Shown in pieces: positions 25,891-35,547 of a stretch of 64,000 nt of DNA. The stretch lies in the NCBI GenBank assembly GCA_016187935.1, contig JACPIU010000020.1:1-64000 (forward strand). The letters run 5' to 3'. The translations under genes were made by a program, and so were the position numbers. The notes below the pieces were generated by a model. It saw nothing but the letters and a program-made list of their open reading frames with translations, made no database searches and was not told the DNA's origin. Numbering within the stretch: position 1 is the first letter of the stretch; each line of letters opens with the position of its first letter. Source of the DNA: Bdellovibrio sp. (lineage in GTDB: Bacteria; Bdellovibrionota; Bacteriovoracia; Bacteriovoracales; Bacteriovoracaceae).

Positions 25891-26304
25891 TTATCGGCCA
25901 GTCTTCGTCTTCTCTTCGGGTTGGATATAAATCATGTCCCATATATGTCCATCCAGGTCCTCAAAGATATGTCCGTATAATGAACCTTCTATCCTTGCTT
26001 GTTTGGGCGCAGTTGCTCCGGCGGCAACTGCCTTGCTCACAAGCTGATCGACCTCGTTGCGACTATTAGCAGTGACACAGACGAATACTTCCGCGCTCTT
26101 TTTGGCATCGGGAAGGGTTTTTTTAGTAAAATCCTGAAAATCGCTCTCTGTCTGCAACATGGCATAAGAATTTTCACCAATAACCATACAAGCAGAAGTT
26201 TCGCTCGACATTTTTTGATTGAACTCAAACCCGACTTTCGAGAAAAACTCCATTGAACGCTTCAGATCTTTCACCGGTAAGTTAATGAATACTTCTTTTG
26301 GCAT
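25891..26304 (-). CDS. VOC (glyoxalase/bleomycin resistance) superfamily protein
   Basis: This 137-residue protein starts MPKEVFINLPVKDLKRSMEF, the usual first strand of a vicinal oxygen chelate fold. A second half carries SLYGHIFEDLDGHIWDMIYI with the metal-binding-type His and Glu/Asp positions. Members include dioxygenases, glyoxalases, epimerases and antibiotic-binding proteins, so the substrate cannot be named. It lies 15 bp downstream of another VOC gene on the same strand and is probably co-transcribed with it. Confidence 0.82.
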   Translation of the reverse strand: MPKEVFINLPVKDLKRSMEFFSKVGFEFNQKMSSETSACMVIGENSYAMLQTESDFQDFTKKTLPDAKKSAEVFVCVTANSRNEVDQLVSKAVAAGATAPKQARIEGSLYGHIFEDLDGHIWDMIYIQPEEKTKTGR

Positions 26305-26319
26305 AAACTACTCCTTGTA

Positions 26320-26700
26320 TTATTTGACGTTTCTATCGTTCTTCAAAATTCCAAACAAATTCCCTTCGGTATCGATGGCATAGGCATGCCATCCAACCCC
26401 GGGAATCGCATGTTTTGGCATTTCAATCATTCCTTTGTTGGCAGTAATCTTTTTGACATATTCGTCAACATCTGAGACATCAATGGTACAAACATAGGCA
26501 TTGATATTTCCACGATGTTCAATATTTGTCGTTCTTTTTAATAGACCACCATCAATGCCAAGCCCTTCCCCCGTCATAATCAACCAATATTCCATGGGCC
26601 CATTCCATTTCTCAAATGTCCAACCAAAGACATTTTTATAAAAATTTATTGCCCGCAACGGATCATCTGCTTGTATTTCAAAATGCATGACTCGAGACAT
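26320..26700 (-). CDS. VOC superfamily protein (glyoxalase-like)
   Basis: This 126-residue protein has two betaalphabetabetabeta halves: MHFEIQADDPLRAINFYKNV at the N-terminus and GVGWHAYAIDTEGNLFGI at the C-terminus. The pattern is close to the small stand-alone VOC proteins often found in pairs. It is upstream of, and probably in one unit with, the second VOC gene. No substrate can be assigned, and nothing links it to the acyl-CoA operon beyond position (107 bp gap to the end of the SDR gene). Confidence 0.82.
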   Translation of the reverse strand: MSRVMHFEIQADDPLRAINFYKNVFGWTFEKWNGPMEYWLIMTGEGLGIDGGLLKRTTNIEHRGNINAYVCTIDVSDVDEYVKKITANKGMIEMPKHAIPGVGWHAYAIDTEGNLFGILKNDRNVK

Positions 26701-26806
26701 GTCGCGCTCCTCTTGTTTGGATTTTCTAAGATTATTTTATTAGATACAAATAGGGAGCATAATGACGTCAGTCACCGTGAAAAATAACAGGTGTCTCAAT
26801 TTTTTC

Positions 26807-27778
26807 TTACAAGAACAAATCCGGTTGTAATTTCGCGCCGGCCTTCATGCTATATTGTTCAAAATCCTCAACACCGGCCGTCTTCAATACTTGATCATCG
26901 ATGAAGAAGTTTCCACTGCAATTCTTGGCGTTTCGAATCAAGATTTGATAGGCGGCATCGGCCATAATTTTGGGGTGACGACTGCGGTTATAAATAACCT
27001 CACCCATGGGCATATTCTCTATCGCTGCCGTAGCAATAGTGGTGTGCGGCCAGAGCGCATTCACGGCAAATCCTTCTTTATGCCATTCTTGGGCGAGTCC
27101 GAGCACACACAAACTCATTCCATATTTTGACAAGGTATATCCCAAATGGTCTCCCGCCCAAGGAGGATTCATATTAATGGGAGGCGAAAGAGTGAGGATG
27201 TGGGGATTCATGGCCTTGCTTAAATAGGGATAACAACTCTTGCTGGCAAAAAAGGTTCCGCGCACGTTCACCTGTTGCATGAGATCATACTGTTTCGCCG
27301 ATAAGTGGGGAGTTTTCTCAAGATAAATAGCACTGGCATTGTTGATGAGAATATCAATGCCTCCGAAATGTTCAGCAGCTTTTTTGACCACCTCGTCGAT
27401 CTGATCGACATCACGAACATCTAACTTCAAGGCCAAGGCCTTACCACCGACCTTTTCGATTTCTTCAGCAGCGGTATGAATGGTGCCTTTTAATTTGGCA
27501 TGTGGTTCGGTGGTTTTGGCGGCGATGACAATGTTAGCGCCATCACGGGCGGCACGCAGGGCAATTTCCAGGCCGATACCGCGTGAGCCCCCAGTGATAA
27601 ATAAGGTTTTTCCACGAAGATCGCCCACCACTTCACCTAGGCCGGCGGAGGACTTGATATCGGTGGCCTTAAATTTTTGGGCGCTCAAGAAAGAACTCGC
27701 AGCAAAGAGCACCTTGTCACCAATGCGATTCAATTTTTCTTTTAACCTGTCTTTTGCCTCACCATATTTTCCAATCAT
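26807..27778 (-). CDS. SDR oxidoreductase, HSDL2-like
   Basis: This 323-residue protein has a 50-residue N-terminal extension before the Rossmann motif TGGSRGIGLEIA. NNAS and a late SDR pattern (LSPP, then YTLSKYGMSL with the YxxxK pair) are present, so the core is intact. The sequence resembles hydroxysteroid dehydrogenase-like 2 proteins, which are tied to lipid and acyl-CoA metabolism. It overlaps the end of the acyl-CoA dehydrogenase gene by 20 bp and is the last gene of the liuR-led operon. It may oxidise a 3-hydroxyacyl-CoA intermediate; the substrate is inferred only from context. Confidence 0.82.
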   Translation of the reverse strand: MIGKYGEAKDRLKEKLNRIGDKVLFAASSFLSAQKFKATDIKSSAGLGEVVGDLRGKTLFITGGSRGIGLEIALRAARDGANIVIAAKTTEPHAKLKGTIHTAAEEIEKVGGKALALKLDVRDVDQIDEVVKKAAEHFGGIDILINNASAIYLEKTPHLSAKQYDLMQQVNVRGTFFASKSCYPYLSKAMNPHILTLSPPINMNPPWAGDHLGYTLSKYGMSLCVLGLAQEWHKEGFAVNALWPHTTIATAAIENMPMGEVIYNRSRHPKIMADAAYQILIRNAKNCSGNFFIDDQVLKTAGVEDFEQYSMKAGAKLQPDLFL

Positions 27779-29513
27779 CGAGAATCCCCATTAAACGTGG
27801 ATGGATCAGGCGATGATAATCCCAAAAGAGTTTGCCGCGACTCTCTTCTTTGTCATAATGTTTGGCCAAGACTTTCATGGTGGCCAAATAACTCATCGCC
27901 TGGCAAATACTTTCAGAATGCATCATCAACTTTTCCAATTTTTCTTTTTGCATCCAATTTTTACTGTCAAATAATTTAAAAAACTCTTCCGGTCGCAAAG
28001 TTTTTAAAATAAGAGTACTCAGGCCTTTTTTTACCTGAGCATCCAACTTTAAAAATTCACGTTGCCCATGTTCCGCCCCGGATTTGGTGGGAACAGGGAG
28101 AGGCCCTGGTAGAAGAAAGCTTAAAAAATCCGCCGGTCGCTTAAATACATCTTTCACCAAATCTTTTAACACCATCAAGGCCTGGATTTGTGACGTTCCC
28201 TCGTAGACAACTGGTCCAAAGCTGTCGCGGTGCCAGCGTTCTACCGAATGATCTAACATAAGCCCATGTCCACCTAAGGCCTGGATGGATTTTTTAGAAA
28301 TCTCTAAGGCCGACTCGGCACCATAATATTTGAGAAGGGGTGTGAGTTGTCTGGTACGCTGACTGGCCTCCTCGAAGATTTTTTGTTCGCGCTCACATAG
28401 TTCTCCGGTATGCCGTTTTTTCAAATCTAACCGATGATACAGAGTAAAATAATTCAAACTGTCTATATAAAGCGCACGAAAGGCATCGCACTCCACTTGC
28501 CACTGATCGAAATTTCGTTTGAACAACGGCAACTCCATGAGTGGTCGTCCAAATTGTTTTCGTTCTTGGGCATATTTTTTGACATAATCCAGGCAGGCCT
28601 CCATGATTCCCAAGCCTTGGCCACCAACTCCCACTCGGCTTTGATTCATAAGATGGAACATCATCGTGAGACCATGATTTTTATCGCCGACTAATTTGGC
28701 AATACTATTGTCAAACATGACTTCACAAGTGAAAGACCCCCGCATGCCAAGTTTATGTTCATCTTTAGTGACCAGATAATTTTGTTTGCCATTAACAAAT
28801 TGCTCAATTAGAAAAAGTGAAATTCCTCCTAATCCCTCCGGTTCCCCTTGAATGCGTGCCAGAACAAAACTCAAACCACCACCGGCATTGGTAATGAACA
28901 TTTTATTGCCGCGAATTTGGTATGAACCATCCGGTTGCAAAATCGCGGTTGTTTGTAATGATCCGATATCGGAACCTGCCTCGGGTTCAGTCAAGGCCAT
29001 GCAGCCGCTCAACTCACCATTTAAAATCTTGGGAATCAGTCGCTGACAATCTTCTGGAGCGCAAAAACGTTCCAACATATCAGCAATACCTGAGTAAAAA
29101 CCCAATTGCGAAGATGACGCCAAACAAGCGCGTCCGATAAATGCAAAGGCCATGAAGTTCAAGGCCACGGGAAGCTCCAATCCTCCATAATGGCGGGCCG
29201 TCGTCAAACCATAGAGTTCGAGTTGCTTGGCCTCGTGATATAAATTTTTCAGCAATTCGTTGGGAATCATCAGGCCAGAAACAATCTCCCCCGGGCCGTG
29301 TTTATCGAGAAGAGGTGCGCGAGGGGCGATTTTTTCTTCACTCCATTTGCAAATTTGCTCCAACATTTCCTTGTAAAAAGTCTGAACCTCATGAGGGTCA
29401 CTCCAACCCTCAGGTGTAGGATAAGACGGATAATAAACGGGTAATACACCTTCCCAATCAAAGGCGTGGTTAAACAACCATTGCCACTCTTGTGAATCGC
29501 GAAAATAACTCAC
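27759..29513 (-). CDS. Acyl-CoA dehydrogenase, long form with C-terminal extension
   Basis: This 584-residue protein carries acyl-CoA dehydrogenase signatures: CMALTEPEAGSDIGSLQTTA in the middle domain and YEGTSQIQALMVLKDLVKD near residue 470. The Glu of YEGT fits the MCAD-type catalytic base. The C-terminal 120 residues after this point form an extension typical of the longer acyl-CoA dehydrogenases. FAD-linked alpha,beta-dehydrogenation of an acyl-CoA is expected. It follows the beta-keto acid cleavage gene by 20 bp in the operon. Confidence 0.9.
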   Translation of the reverse strand: MSYFRDSQEWQWLFNHAFDWEGVLPVYYPSYPTPEGWSDPHEVQTFYKEMLEQICKWSEEKIAPRAPLLDKHGPGEIVSGLMIPNELLKNLYHEAKQLELYGLTTARHYGGLELPVALNFMAFAFIGRACLASSSQLGFYSGIADMLERFCAPEDCQRLIPKILNGELSGCMALTEPEAGSDIGSLQTTAILQPDGSYQIRGNKMFITNAGGGLSFVLARIQGEPEGLGGISLFLIEQFVNGKQNYLVTKDEHKLGMRGSFTCEVMFDNSIAKLVGDKNHGLTMMFHLMNQSRVGVGGQGLGIMEACLDYVKKYAQERKQFGRPLMELPLFKRNFDQWQVECDAFRALYIDSLNYFTLYHRLDLKKRHTGELCEREQKIFEEASQRTRQLTPLLKYYGAESALEISKKSIQALGGHGLMLDHSVERWHRDSFGPVVYEGTSQIQALMVLKDLVKDVFKRPADFLSFLLPGPLPVPTKSGAEHGQREFLKLDAQVKKGLSTLILKTLRPEEFFKLFDSKNWMQKEKLEKLMMHSESICQAMSYLATMKVLAKHYDKEESRGKLFWDYHRLIHPRLMGILDDWKIW

Positions 29514-29533
29514 TTTAACTCCTTACTCCTTAT

Positions 29534-30391
29534 CTATGCCAGACCGTAAACCTTCCGAGCTTCGTCCACAGTGGCAACATTCTGCCCTATTTCTCTGACA
29601 ATCTTGGCCAGGGCCTCCACCAATTTTCCATTGGAATAGGTTTTCTCACCATTGGGTAAATAAAATGTATCCTCAACACCGGTTCGAACATGGCCTCCCA
29701 GTTCACAGGCACGGCGCAAGAGAGGCCACACCTCCTCTTGACCTATGGCAATGACCTGCCATGCCGCTTTGGGTGGCATTTCTTCTAAAAGCAGAGGAAG
29801 CCAGGATGGTTTGGCAGGCATTCCACTACTCACTCCCATCACGAGGGAAACATTGATGGGATCACTCAAAAGGCCAGTGCTCTTATACATCGAAATACTG
29901 CGCAAAATTCCGGTATCAAAACACTCACACTCAGGGCGGACATTGTTTTCCTTCATGGCCTTCAAGAAGCTAGCGATCTTGTCCACAGGATTATCAAAGA
30001 GAATCGGAGGCCAGGCCCATGAACCATCTTTTTTGGTTTTCAGATAATTCAAGGTGCCGGAATTCATGGCGGCGATTTCCGGCCGCACGGCCTTGAGACA
30101 GGCCACCGGTCCCGAGATATCCGGTCCCATCACCCCCGTCGACATATTGATAAGCATCTTCGGAACGGCAGTGCGAACGGCATCACAAATTTCAGAAACA
30201 ACACTCACATCCCATGTGGGGAAGGCCCCTTTATCCGGTTCTTGGCGCCGGAAATGGCAATGGACCACACTGGCACCGGCGTTATACGCCTCCAAGGCCG
30301 CCGCTGCCATCTCTTTTGGAGTCACGGGAACTTTATGCATTTTGGGATCGGTCAGTACACCTGTAATGGCACACGATATGACAGTACTCAT
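29534..30391 (-). CDS. Beta-keto acid cleavage enzyme (BKACE/Kce, DUF849)
   Basis: The start at ATG 30391 has GGAGGG upstream and gives ATGA overlap with the acyl-CoA dehydrogenase stop; a longer in-frame ATG at 30412 is less likely. The 285-residue TIM-barrel protein has the zinc-site segment SVVHCHFR and the family text GTLNYL, ECFDTG, GVSSGMPA and RTGVEDTFYLPNG. BKACE enzymes condense a beta-keto acid with acetyl-CoA to release acetoacetate and a new acyl-CoA. In this liu-like operon it occupies the place where HMG-CoA lyase would be expected. The actual keto acid is unknown. Confidence 0.88.
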   Translation of the reverse strand: MSTVISCAITGVLTDPKMHKVPVTPKEMAAAALEAYNAGASVVHCHFRRQEPDKGAFPTWDVSVVSEICDAVRTAVPKMLINMSTGVMGPDISGPVACLKAVRPEIAAMNSGTLNYLKTKKDGSWAWPPILFDNPVDKIASFLKAMKENNVRPECECFDTGILRSISMYKSTGLLSDPINVSLVMGVSSGMPAKPSWLPLLLEEMPPKAAWQVIAIGQEEVWPLLRRACELGGHVRTGVEDTFYLPNGEKTYSNGKLVEALAKIVREIGQNVATVDEARKVYGLA

Positions 30392-31530
30392 TCCATTCCC
30401 TCCATTTTGCAAATAATTTCCTTCATGATTTCATTGGAACCGCCCCCAATTCCCAGTAATTTGCCATCTCTAAAATAGCGGGCCACTTCATATTCAGTCA
30501 TAAGTCCGTAGCCTCCGTGGATCTGGACACATTCCTCTGTAACTCGCTGTTGCGTCTGGGCGGTAATGAGCTTGAGCATCGAAACATCTTTGGTGAAATC
30601 AATTCCATGATTAGCCATTTGAATACATTTAAAGCTCATGGTTTCAAGCAGGGTAATTTCCGAGAGCATTTGTGCCATTTTATGCCGGGTGACTTGATGC
30701 TTATAGAGGGGTTGTCCAAAGGCCTGACGTTCAAAAATATATTTTTTGGTCAGATCATAGCAGCGCTTAAGTCCACCGATGGCCAGCGCCACTGCGGCTA
30801 GACGCTCAAATTGGAATTGTTCCATTTGATAAATAAATCCCTTTCCTTCCTGACCGATCAAATGCTCTTTTGGCACACGAACATTATCCAAAATAATTTC
30901 CGCCGTATCAGAGGAAGGAAAACATGTTTTCTTTAAGCGCTTGCCAGTGGAAACCCCTGGAGTTTTGGTGGGAACAACGATAAGCGACATTCCCTGATAG
31001 CCAGGGCCTGGAGTCGTGCGTGCCAAGAGAGTCAAAAAATCGGCCTGAGTACCATTTGTGATAAACATTTTGCGGCCATTGATCACGTAGTCGTTACCAT
31101 CTTTTACCGCTTTGGTATCAATAGCGGCGACATCAGAACCATGCCCTGGCTCAGTCACGGCAATTGAGCAAATCATATCACCGGAAATGGCAGGCGCCAG
31201 ATAAGTTTTCTTCAAAAAATCAGAGCCGTGTTTGGCCAAGGCCGGAGTGGCCATATCACATTGAACCGACAGCCCCAGTGCCACCCCGGGAGAACCGCAT
31301 TTTCCCAGTTCATGATTGAGAAGATAACTGTAGCTATGATCAGCATTGGCACCACCATAATCGGAGGAATAGGTCACCCCGAGAAAACCCAATTCTCCGC
31401 ATCTCTTCCAAACCGAGCGCGGAGTAAAACCTTGCGCTTCCCATTCTTCGACATGGGGACGCAGTTCTTTTTCGACGAAAGTACTGACGGATTTTTTAAA
31501 CATTTTATGTTCTTCATTAAAGGGCATCAT
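30388..31530 (-). CDS. Acyl-CoA dehydrogenase, isovaleryl/long-chain type
   Basis: This 380-residue protein has the two acyl-CoA dehydrogenase signatures (AVTEPGHGSDVAAIDT and a C-terminal YFRDGKLLGIGGGSNEIM). The usual catalytic Glu of the C-terminal motif is Gly here (GIGGGS). A Glu in QFERLAAVALAIGG matches the position used by isovaleryl-CoA and long-chain dehydrogenases. This fits leucine-derived isovaleryl-CoA oxidation, consistent with the neighbouring carboxylase. Its start abuts the stop of the biotin carboxylase gene. Confidence 0.9.
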   Translation of the reverse strand: MMPFNEEHKMFKKSVSTFVEKELRPHVEEWEAQGFTPRSVWKRCGELGFLGVTYSSDYGGANADHSYSYLLNHELGKCGSPGVALGLSVQCDMATPALAKHGSDFLKKTYLAPAISGDMICSIAVTEPGHGSDVAAIDTKAVKDGNDYVINGRKMFITNGTQADFLTLLARTTPGPGYQGMSLIVVPTKTPGVSTGKRLKKTCFPSSDTAEIILDNVRVPKEHLIGQEGKGFIYQMEQFQFERLAAVALAIGGLKRCYDLTKKYIFERQAFGQPLYKHQVTRHKMAQMLSEITLLETMSFKCIQMANHGIDFTKDVSMLKLITAQTQQRVTEECVQIHGGYGLMTEYEVARYFRDGKLLGIGGGSNEIMKEIICKMEGME

Positions 31531-33507
31531 TTATTCTTCTCCTTCTAGTTGAATAAGTTGTTCATTTTTTTCCACCATTTGTCCGCTGGCCACAAAGACA
31601 TCCTTGACCACCCCGGTTTTATGAGCAGCGACACTGTTTTCCATTTTCATCGATTCGATAATTACCAGTTCATCACCGGCCTTAACTTTGTCTCCTTGGC
31701 GCACAAAGACTTTAACGATCTTCCCAGGCATGGAAGACAGATAGCGATTCGCGGCACCGGCAATTTCAGCTTCCTTAAAACGCGGGATTTGCGTAATCTC
31801 GATCGGGCCCAAGATGGGATGATGGGCCCATGAATTAACCACGCAAAAACGCAATTGCCGCTCAGATATTTTAAAGCTCACATTTTGATCCTCATAATCG
31901 AGGAAGGTAATGCTATGAGTGGCACCGTGGTTGATCTGTACTTCAAAGTGATCGTCAATGTGGCGATATGAAAGGAGGTATTTTTGGCCTTCACACTCAT
32001 ATTCAACTTGAGCTGGCCGATAGAAATTATTACGCCAGCCGGTGGGAAGCTCTTTAAGAATTTTTTGCTTATGCTTACGTTCAAACCAATCTTTTAACCA
32101 TACAGCATACACAATCTCGTGATGCATTTCCGCCGGATTTGCTTTTTTCAATTCCTCGCCATAGAGGGGTAGGAAATTGGTACCATAGCTGCCATCAATA
32201 AATTGGGGATGCTCCAGAATTTTCGAAAGTAAGGCGTGATTGGTGGTGAGGCCAAGGAGTTCCAAGCGCGCTAAGATCCAGTGCATTTTTCTCATCGATT
32301 CCTGACGAGAATTTCCATGGGCAATAACTTTGGCCAGCATGGGGTCATAAAAAATTCCAATTTCGCTGCCGTCTTCGAGTCCATGATCAATACGAATCCC
32401 CGGCCCATGAACTTCACGCCAGCGTAGTACCTTGCCACTCATAGGCAAAAAATCATGGCGCCAATCTTCGGCATATAAACGACATTCAACAGCGTGTCCG
32501 GTTTGTTTCAAGCTACTTTGTTGCAACGTCAACGCCTCACCTTGAGCGATGCGCAGTTGCCACTCGACTAAATCAACCCCGGTGACTTCTTCTGTGATGG
32601 GATGTTCTACTTGAATGCGCGTATTCATTTCTAAGAAGTAAAAGTTTTTGCTGGCAGAATCGACAATGAACTCGACCGTTCCGACCCCGAGATATTGCAC
32701 TGATCGGGCTATCGCCACTGCGGCCTGCCCCATCTTTTCTCGCAACTCAGGAGTCACGCTGGGTGATGGCGTCTCCTCAATAATTTTTTGATGGCGCCGT
32801 TGCACTGAACATTCGCGCTCAAAGAGATGCACGGTATGCCCTGACTGATCGGCCAAAACTTGAATTTCGATATGCTTAATAACGGGAAAATATTTTTCAA
32901 TTAGAATTGTGTCATCACCAAAGGCGTTCTTAGCATTGCGCTTGGCAGCTTCTATGGCGGTGGCAAGCGTTTTCTCCGATTCCACCACCTGCATACCTTT
33001 GCCACCACCACCCGCCGCGGCCTTGATCAAAATCGGATACCCGATTTTTTTCGCCTCTTTTTCTAAACGTCCAAGCGACTGATCATCACCATTGTATCCC
33101 GGCACGATGGGTAGGCCAAGGGCATTAACGATATCACGGGCGACATTTTTCATGCCCATTTTATCCATGGCCTCAGCTCGCGGGCCGATAAAACAGATGC
33201 CGGCCCTTTCACAGGCAAGCGCCAAATCTGAATTTTCCGATAGAAATCCATAACCGGGATGGAGTGCGTCCGCTCCCTGTTTTTTGGCAGCGCTGACCAC
33301 TTTCTCTATGTTGAGATAAGACTCTAAAGCGGTCATTCCTCCCAAGGCCACGGCTTCATCGGAGAGCTTCACCGCCAAACTGTCTCGATCATGGTCAGAG
33401 TAGAGCACCAAAGTTTGGATTCCCAATTTGTGGCAGGCGCGAATGACTCTGCAGGCAATCTCACCTCGATTGGCCACGCATACTTTTTTAAAATATTTAG
33501 CTTCCAC
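31531..33507 (-). CDS. Acyl-CoA carboxylase biotin-carboxylase/BCCP subunit (MCC alpha-like)
   Basis: This 658-residue protein has an N-terminal biotin carboxylase domain (ATP-grasp, residues about 1-450, with AAAGGGGKGMQVVES and EMNTRIQVEHPITEEVTG). A middle domain and a C-terminal biotinyl domain with ESMKMENSV, biotin on the central Lys, complete it. The length and fused carrier match the alpha subunit of methylcrotonyl-CoA and related carboxylases. With the beta subunit 11 bp upstream in the operon it would carboxylate a branched enoyl-CoA. A propionyl-, geranyl- or acetyl-CoA substrate cannot be excluded. Confidence 0.92.
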   Translation of the reverse strand: MEAKYFKKVCVANRGEIACRVIRACHKLGIQTLVLYSDHDRDSLAVKLSDEAVALGGMTALESYLNIEKVVSAAKKQGADALHPGYGFLSENSDLALACERAGICFIGPRAEAMDKMGMKNVARDIVNALGLPIVPGYNGDDQSLGRLEKEAKKIGYPILIKAAAGGGGKGMQVVESEKTLATAIEAAKRNAKNAFGDDTILIEKYFPVIKHIEIQVLADQSGHTVHLFERECSVQRRHQKIIEETPSPSVTPELREKMGQAAVAIARSVQYLGVGTVEFIVDSASKNFYFLEMNTRIQVEHPITEEVTGVDLVEWQLRIAQGEALTLQQSSLKQTGHAVECRLYAEDWRHDFLPMSGKVLRWREVHGPGIRIDHGLEDGSEIGIFYDPMLAKVIAHGNSRQESMRKMHWILARLELLGLTTNHALLSKILEHPQFIDGSYGTNFLPLYGEELKKANPAEMHHEIVYAVWLKDWFERKHKQKILKELPTGWRNNFYRPAQVEYECEGQKYLLSYRHIDDHFEVQINHGATHSITFLDYEDQNVSFKISERQLRFCVVNSWAHHPILGPIEITQIPRFKEAEIAGAANRYLSSMPGKIVKVFVRQGDKVKAGDELVIIESMKMENSVAAHKTGVVKDVFVASGQMVEKNEQLIQLEGEE

Positions 33508-33518
33508 AAGTTACTCCT

Positions 33519-35129
33519 CTACATCCTGAATACCCCAAAGCCTGAATCTAAATCGGTCAGTCCCTGGTTGATCGCGGCCAAACATATACCCAATACCGCA
33601 CGAGTATCACGCGGATCAATGATGCCATCATCCCATACTCTACTGGTGGAATAATAGGCCCCGGATTCATGAGCGATCCGTGATCGCAATGTTTCTTTAG
33701 CTATTTTCATCTTGGCGGCATCTATCTTGCCGGCAAAAAAGCCACTCTTTTCCGCTTTCTGTTTTTGCACAATCTCCATCACTCCCACCAATTGCTCCTC
33801 CCCCATGACCGCCAGCTTGGAATTCGGCCAGGAAAAGAGAAAGCGAGGAGCATAAGCGCGCCCGCACATTCCATAGTTTCCGGCACCGTAAGAAGCCCCC
33901 ATGACAACCGTAATGGCGGGTATAGTGCAGTTAGAAACGGCATTAATTAATTTCGCGCCATTTTTAATAATACCTTCTTCTTCAGCTTTCTTTCCCACCA
34001 TGAAGCCCGTGATATTTTGAAAAAAGAGCAGTGGAATGCGACGCTTGTTCATGAGTTGAATAAACTGCGCTCCCTTATTGGCCGAAGCTGAAAAGAGCAC
34101 GCCGTTGTTGGCCAATATCCCCACCCTATGACCGTGCAGATGAGCAAATCCCGTCACCAGACTTTCGCCATAGAGTGGTTTAAATTCTAAAAAGCGTGAG
34201 CCATCCACGATACGGGCAATAACCTCGCGCATATCAAAGGGTTTTCGAACATCAGCGGAAACAATCTTTAAGAGATCTTCTGAGGGATAGAGCGGTTCAC
34301 AACTCGAACTCGATGCCTTGGCTTCGGGCCAGTTTAAACTTGCCACGATCTGGCGCGCTTTTTTAATCGCCTGGGCCTCGTTCTCGGCCAGAAAATCACA
34401 TAGACCGGATTGGCGACTATGCATATCGGCCCCACCCAATGATTCATCATCACTATCTTCATTAATCGCCATCTTGACTAATGGCGGACCGGCCAAATAA
34501 GTTTTGGCCTGCTTTTGAACCATAATGATGTAATCGCACATTCCGGGAACATAGGCCCCACCGGCGGTACTCGACCCAAAAACCACCGAAATGCTGGGTA
34601 GTCCAAGACCCGAACGTCGAGTGATTTCTCGAAAGGCCCTGCCTCCGTAATTAAAAATTTTGGCCTGTTGCGGGAGATCGGCGCCGGCCGATTCGGTCAA
34701 ATAAATCACCGGCAGTTTATTTTCTAAGGCAATTTCGTCCAAGCGCGTGGCCTTCTGCAAACTGACTTCGTTTAAAGCTCCACCTTTTTCAGTGGGAACG
34801 TTGGCATTGATCAGACACAACACACCACTCACGATTCCAATACCGGCCACCACCGAGCCACCGAGAGTCATATCTTCTTGTTCCCAACCGGCCAGGGGCA
34901 TGAGTTCTAAAAAAGGCGAATCAACATCAAGCAGCAGTTCAATGCGATCCCGCGCCAATAATTTACCGCGACTGTGGTGCCGTTCAATATATTTTTGCTG
35001 TCCTTGCTGAACACTTAAGTGCAGCCGTTCTTTCAATTCCAAACACAAGGCCTGCATCTGCTGATAGTTTTCTTGCACCCGAGCGGTTTGCACTGAAAGC
35101 GATGTTCTGATCACATCAAATTCTTGCAC
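33519..35129 (-). CDS. Acyl-CoA carboxylase carboxyltransferase subunit (MCC beta-like)
   Basis: I choose the GTG at 35129 because GGAGGAGG lies 6 nt upstream; the ATG at 35150 would put that site inside the gene. The product is 536 residues with N- and C-terminal crotonase-like carboxyltransferase halves. Family signatures include VVFGSSTAGGAYVPGMCDY, ESLGGADMHSRQSGLCDF and GASYGAGNYGMCGRAY. It transfers CO2 from biotin to an acyl-CoA, most likely 3-methylcrotonyl-CoA. It overlaps the MerR regulator gene by 14 bp. Confidence 0.9.
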   Translation of the reverse strand: MQEFDVIRTSLSVQTARVQENYQQMQALCLELKERLHLSVQQGQQKYIERHHSRGKLLARDRIELLLDVDSPFLELMPLAGWEQEDMTLGGSVVAGIGIVSGVLCLINANVPTEKGGALNEVSLQKATRLDEIALENKLPVIYLTESAGADLPQQAKIFNYGGRAFREITRRSGLGLPSISVVFGSSTAGGAYVPGMCDYIIMVQKQAKTYLAGPPLVKMAINEDSDDESLGGADMHSRQSGLCDFLAENEAQAIKKARQIVASLNWPEAKASSSSCEPLYPSEDLLKIVSADVRKPFDMREVIARIVDGSRFLEFKPLYGESLVTGFAHLHGHRVGILANNGVLFSASANKGAQFIQLMNKRRIPLLFFQNITGFMVGKKAEEEGIIKNGAKLINAVSNCTIPAITVVMGASYGAGNYGMCGRAYAPRFLFSWPNSKLAVMGEEQLVGVMEIVQKQKAEKSGFFAGKIDAAKMKIAKETLRSRIAHESGAYYSTSRVWDDGIIDPRDTRAVLGICLAAINQGLTDLDSGFGVFRM

Positions 35130-35538
35130 CTGGAACCTCCTCCATTTCATCCAATTCGCGCAGTCTTTCTACACATTTTCTTCCATGTTCGATTAGTTCG
35201 CGCTCCATGGCCTCCAGTTCTTTTTTCTCTCTTTGAATCTTCTCCATGTACTGATGACCGTATAAAATGGCCTGCTTGATCTGCTCGCGCTCATCCATCA
35301 CAACATCAGCACGTCCTAAAATGCTCACAATTTGATCGAGTGTCATGCCAAAGCGCTTTCCACGCAAGATGAGCTTCAACCTTGCCCGGTCACGCCGCCC
35401 AAAAGTACGTTGATTACCCTGCCCGCGATGCGGTTTGATCAGACCTTTCTCTTCATAAAAACGAATTGTCCGGGTACTTAGAGCAAACTCAGTGGCCAGC
35501 TGAGAAATGCTGTAACTTTTTGATTTTACGTTTTTCAT
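35116..35538 (-). CDS. liuR: MerR-family regulator, LiuR-like
   Basis: This 140-residue MerR protein has an N-terminal winged helix (YSISQLATEFALSTRTIRFY, then EEKGLIKPHRGQGNQRTF) and a coiled-coil C-terminus, without the cysteines of metal sensors. It heads an operon for acyl-CoA carboxylation and dehydrogenation, as LiuR does in proteobacterial leucine catabolism operons. A palindrome lies in the spacer of its own promoter (35551-35566), the classical MerR arrangement. There is no recognisable ribosome site, and the start codon falls almost at the predicted transcript start. Confidence 0.82.
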   Translation of the reverse strand: MKNVKSKSYSISQLATEFALSTRTIRFYEEKGLIKPHRGQGNQRTFGRRDRARLKLILRGKRFGMTLDQIVSILGRADVVMDEREQIKQAILYGHQYMEKIQREKKELEAMERELIEHGRKCVERLRELDEMEEVPGARI

Positions 35539-35547
35539 TGCATCACA

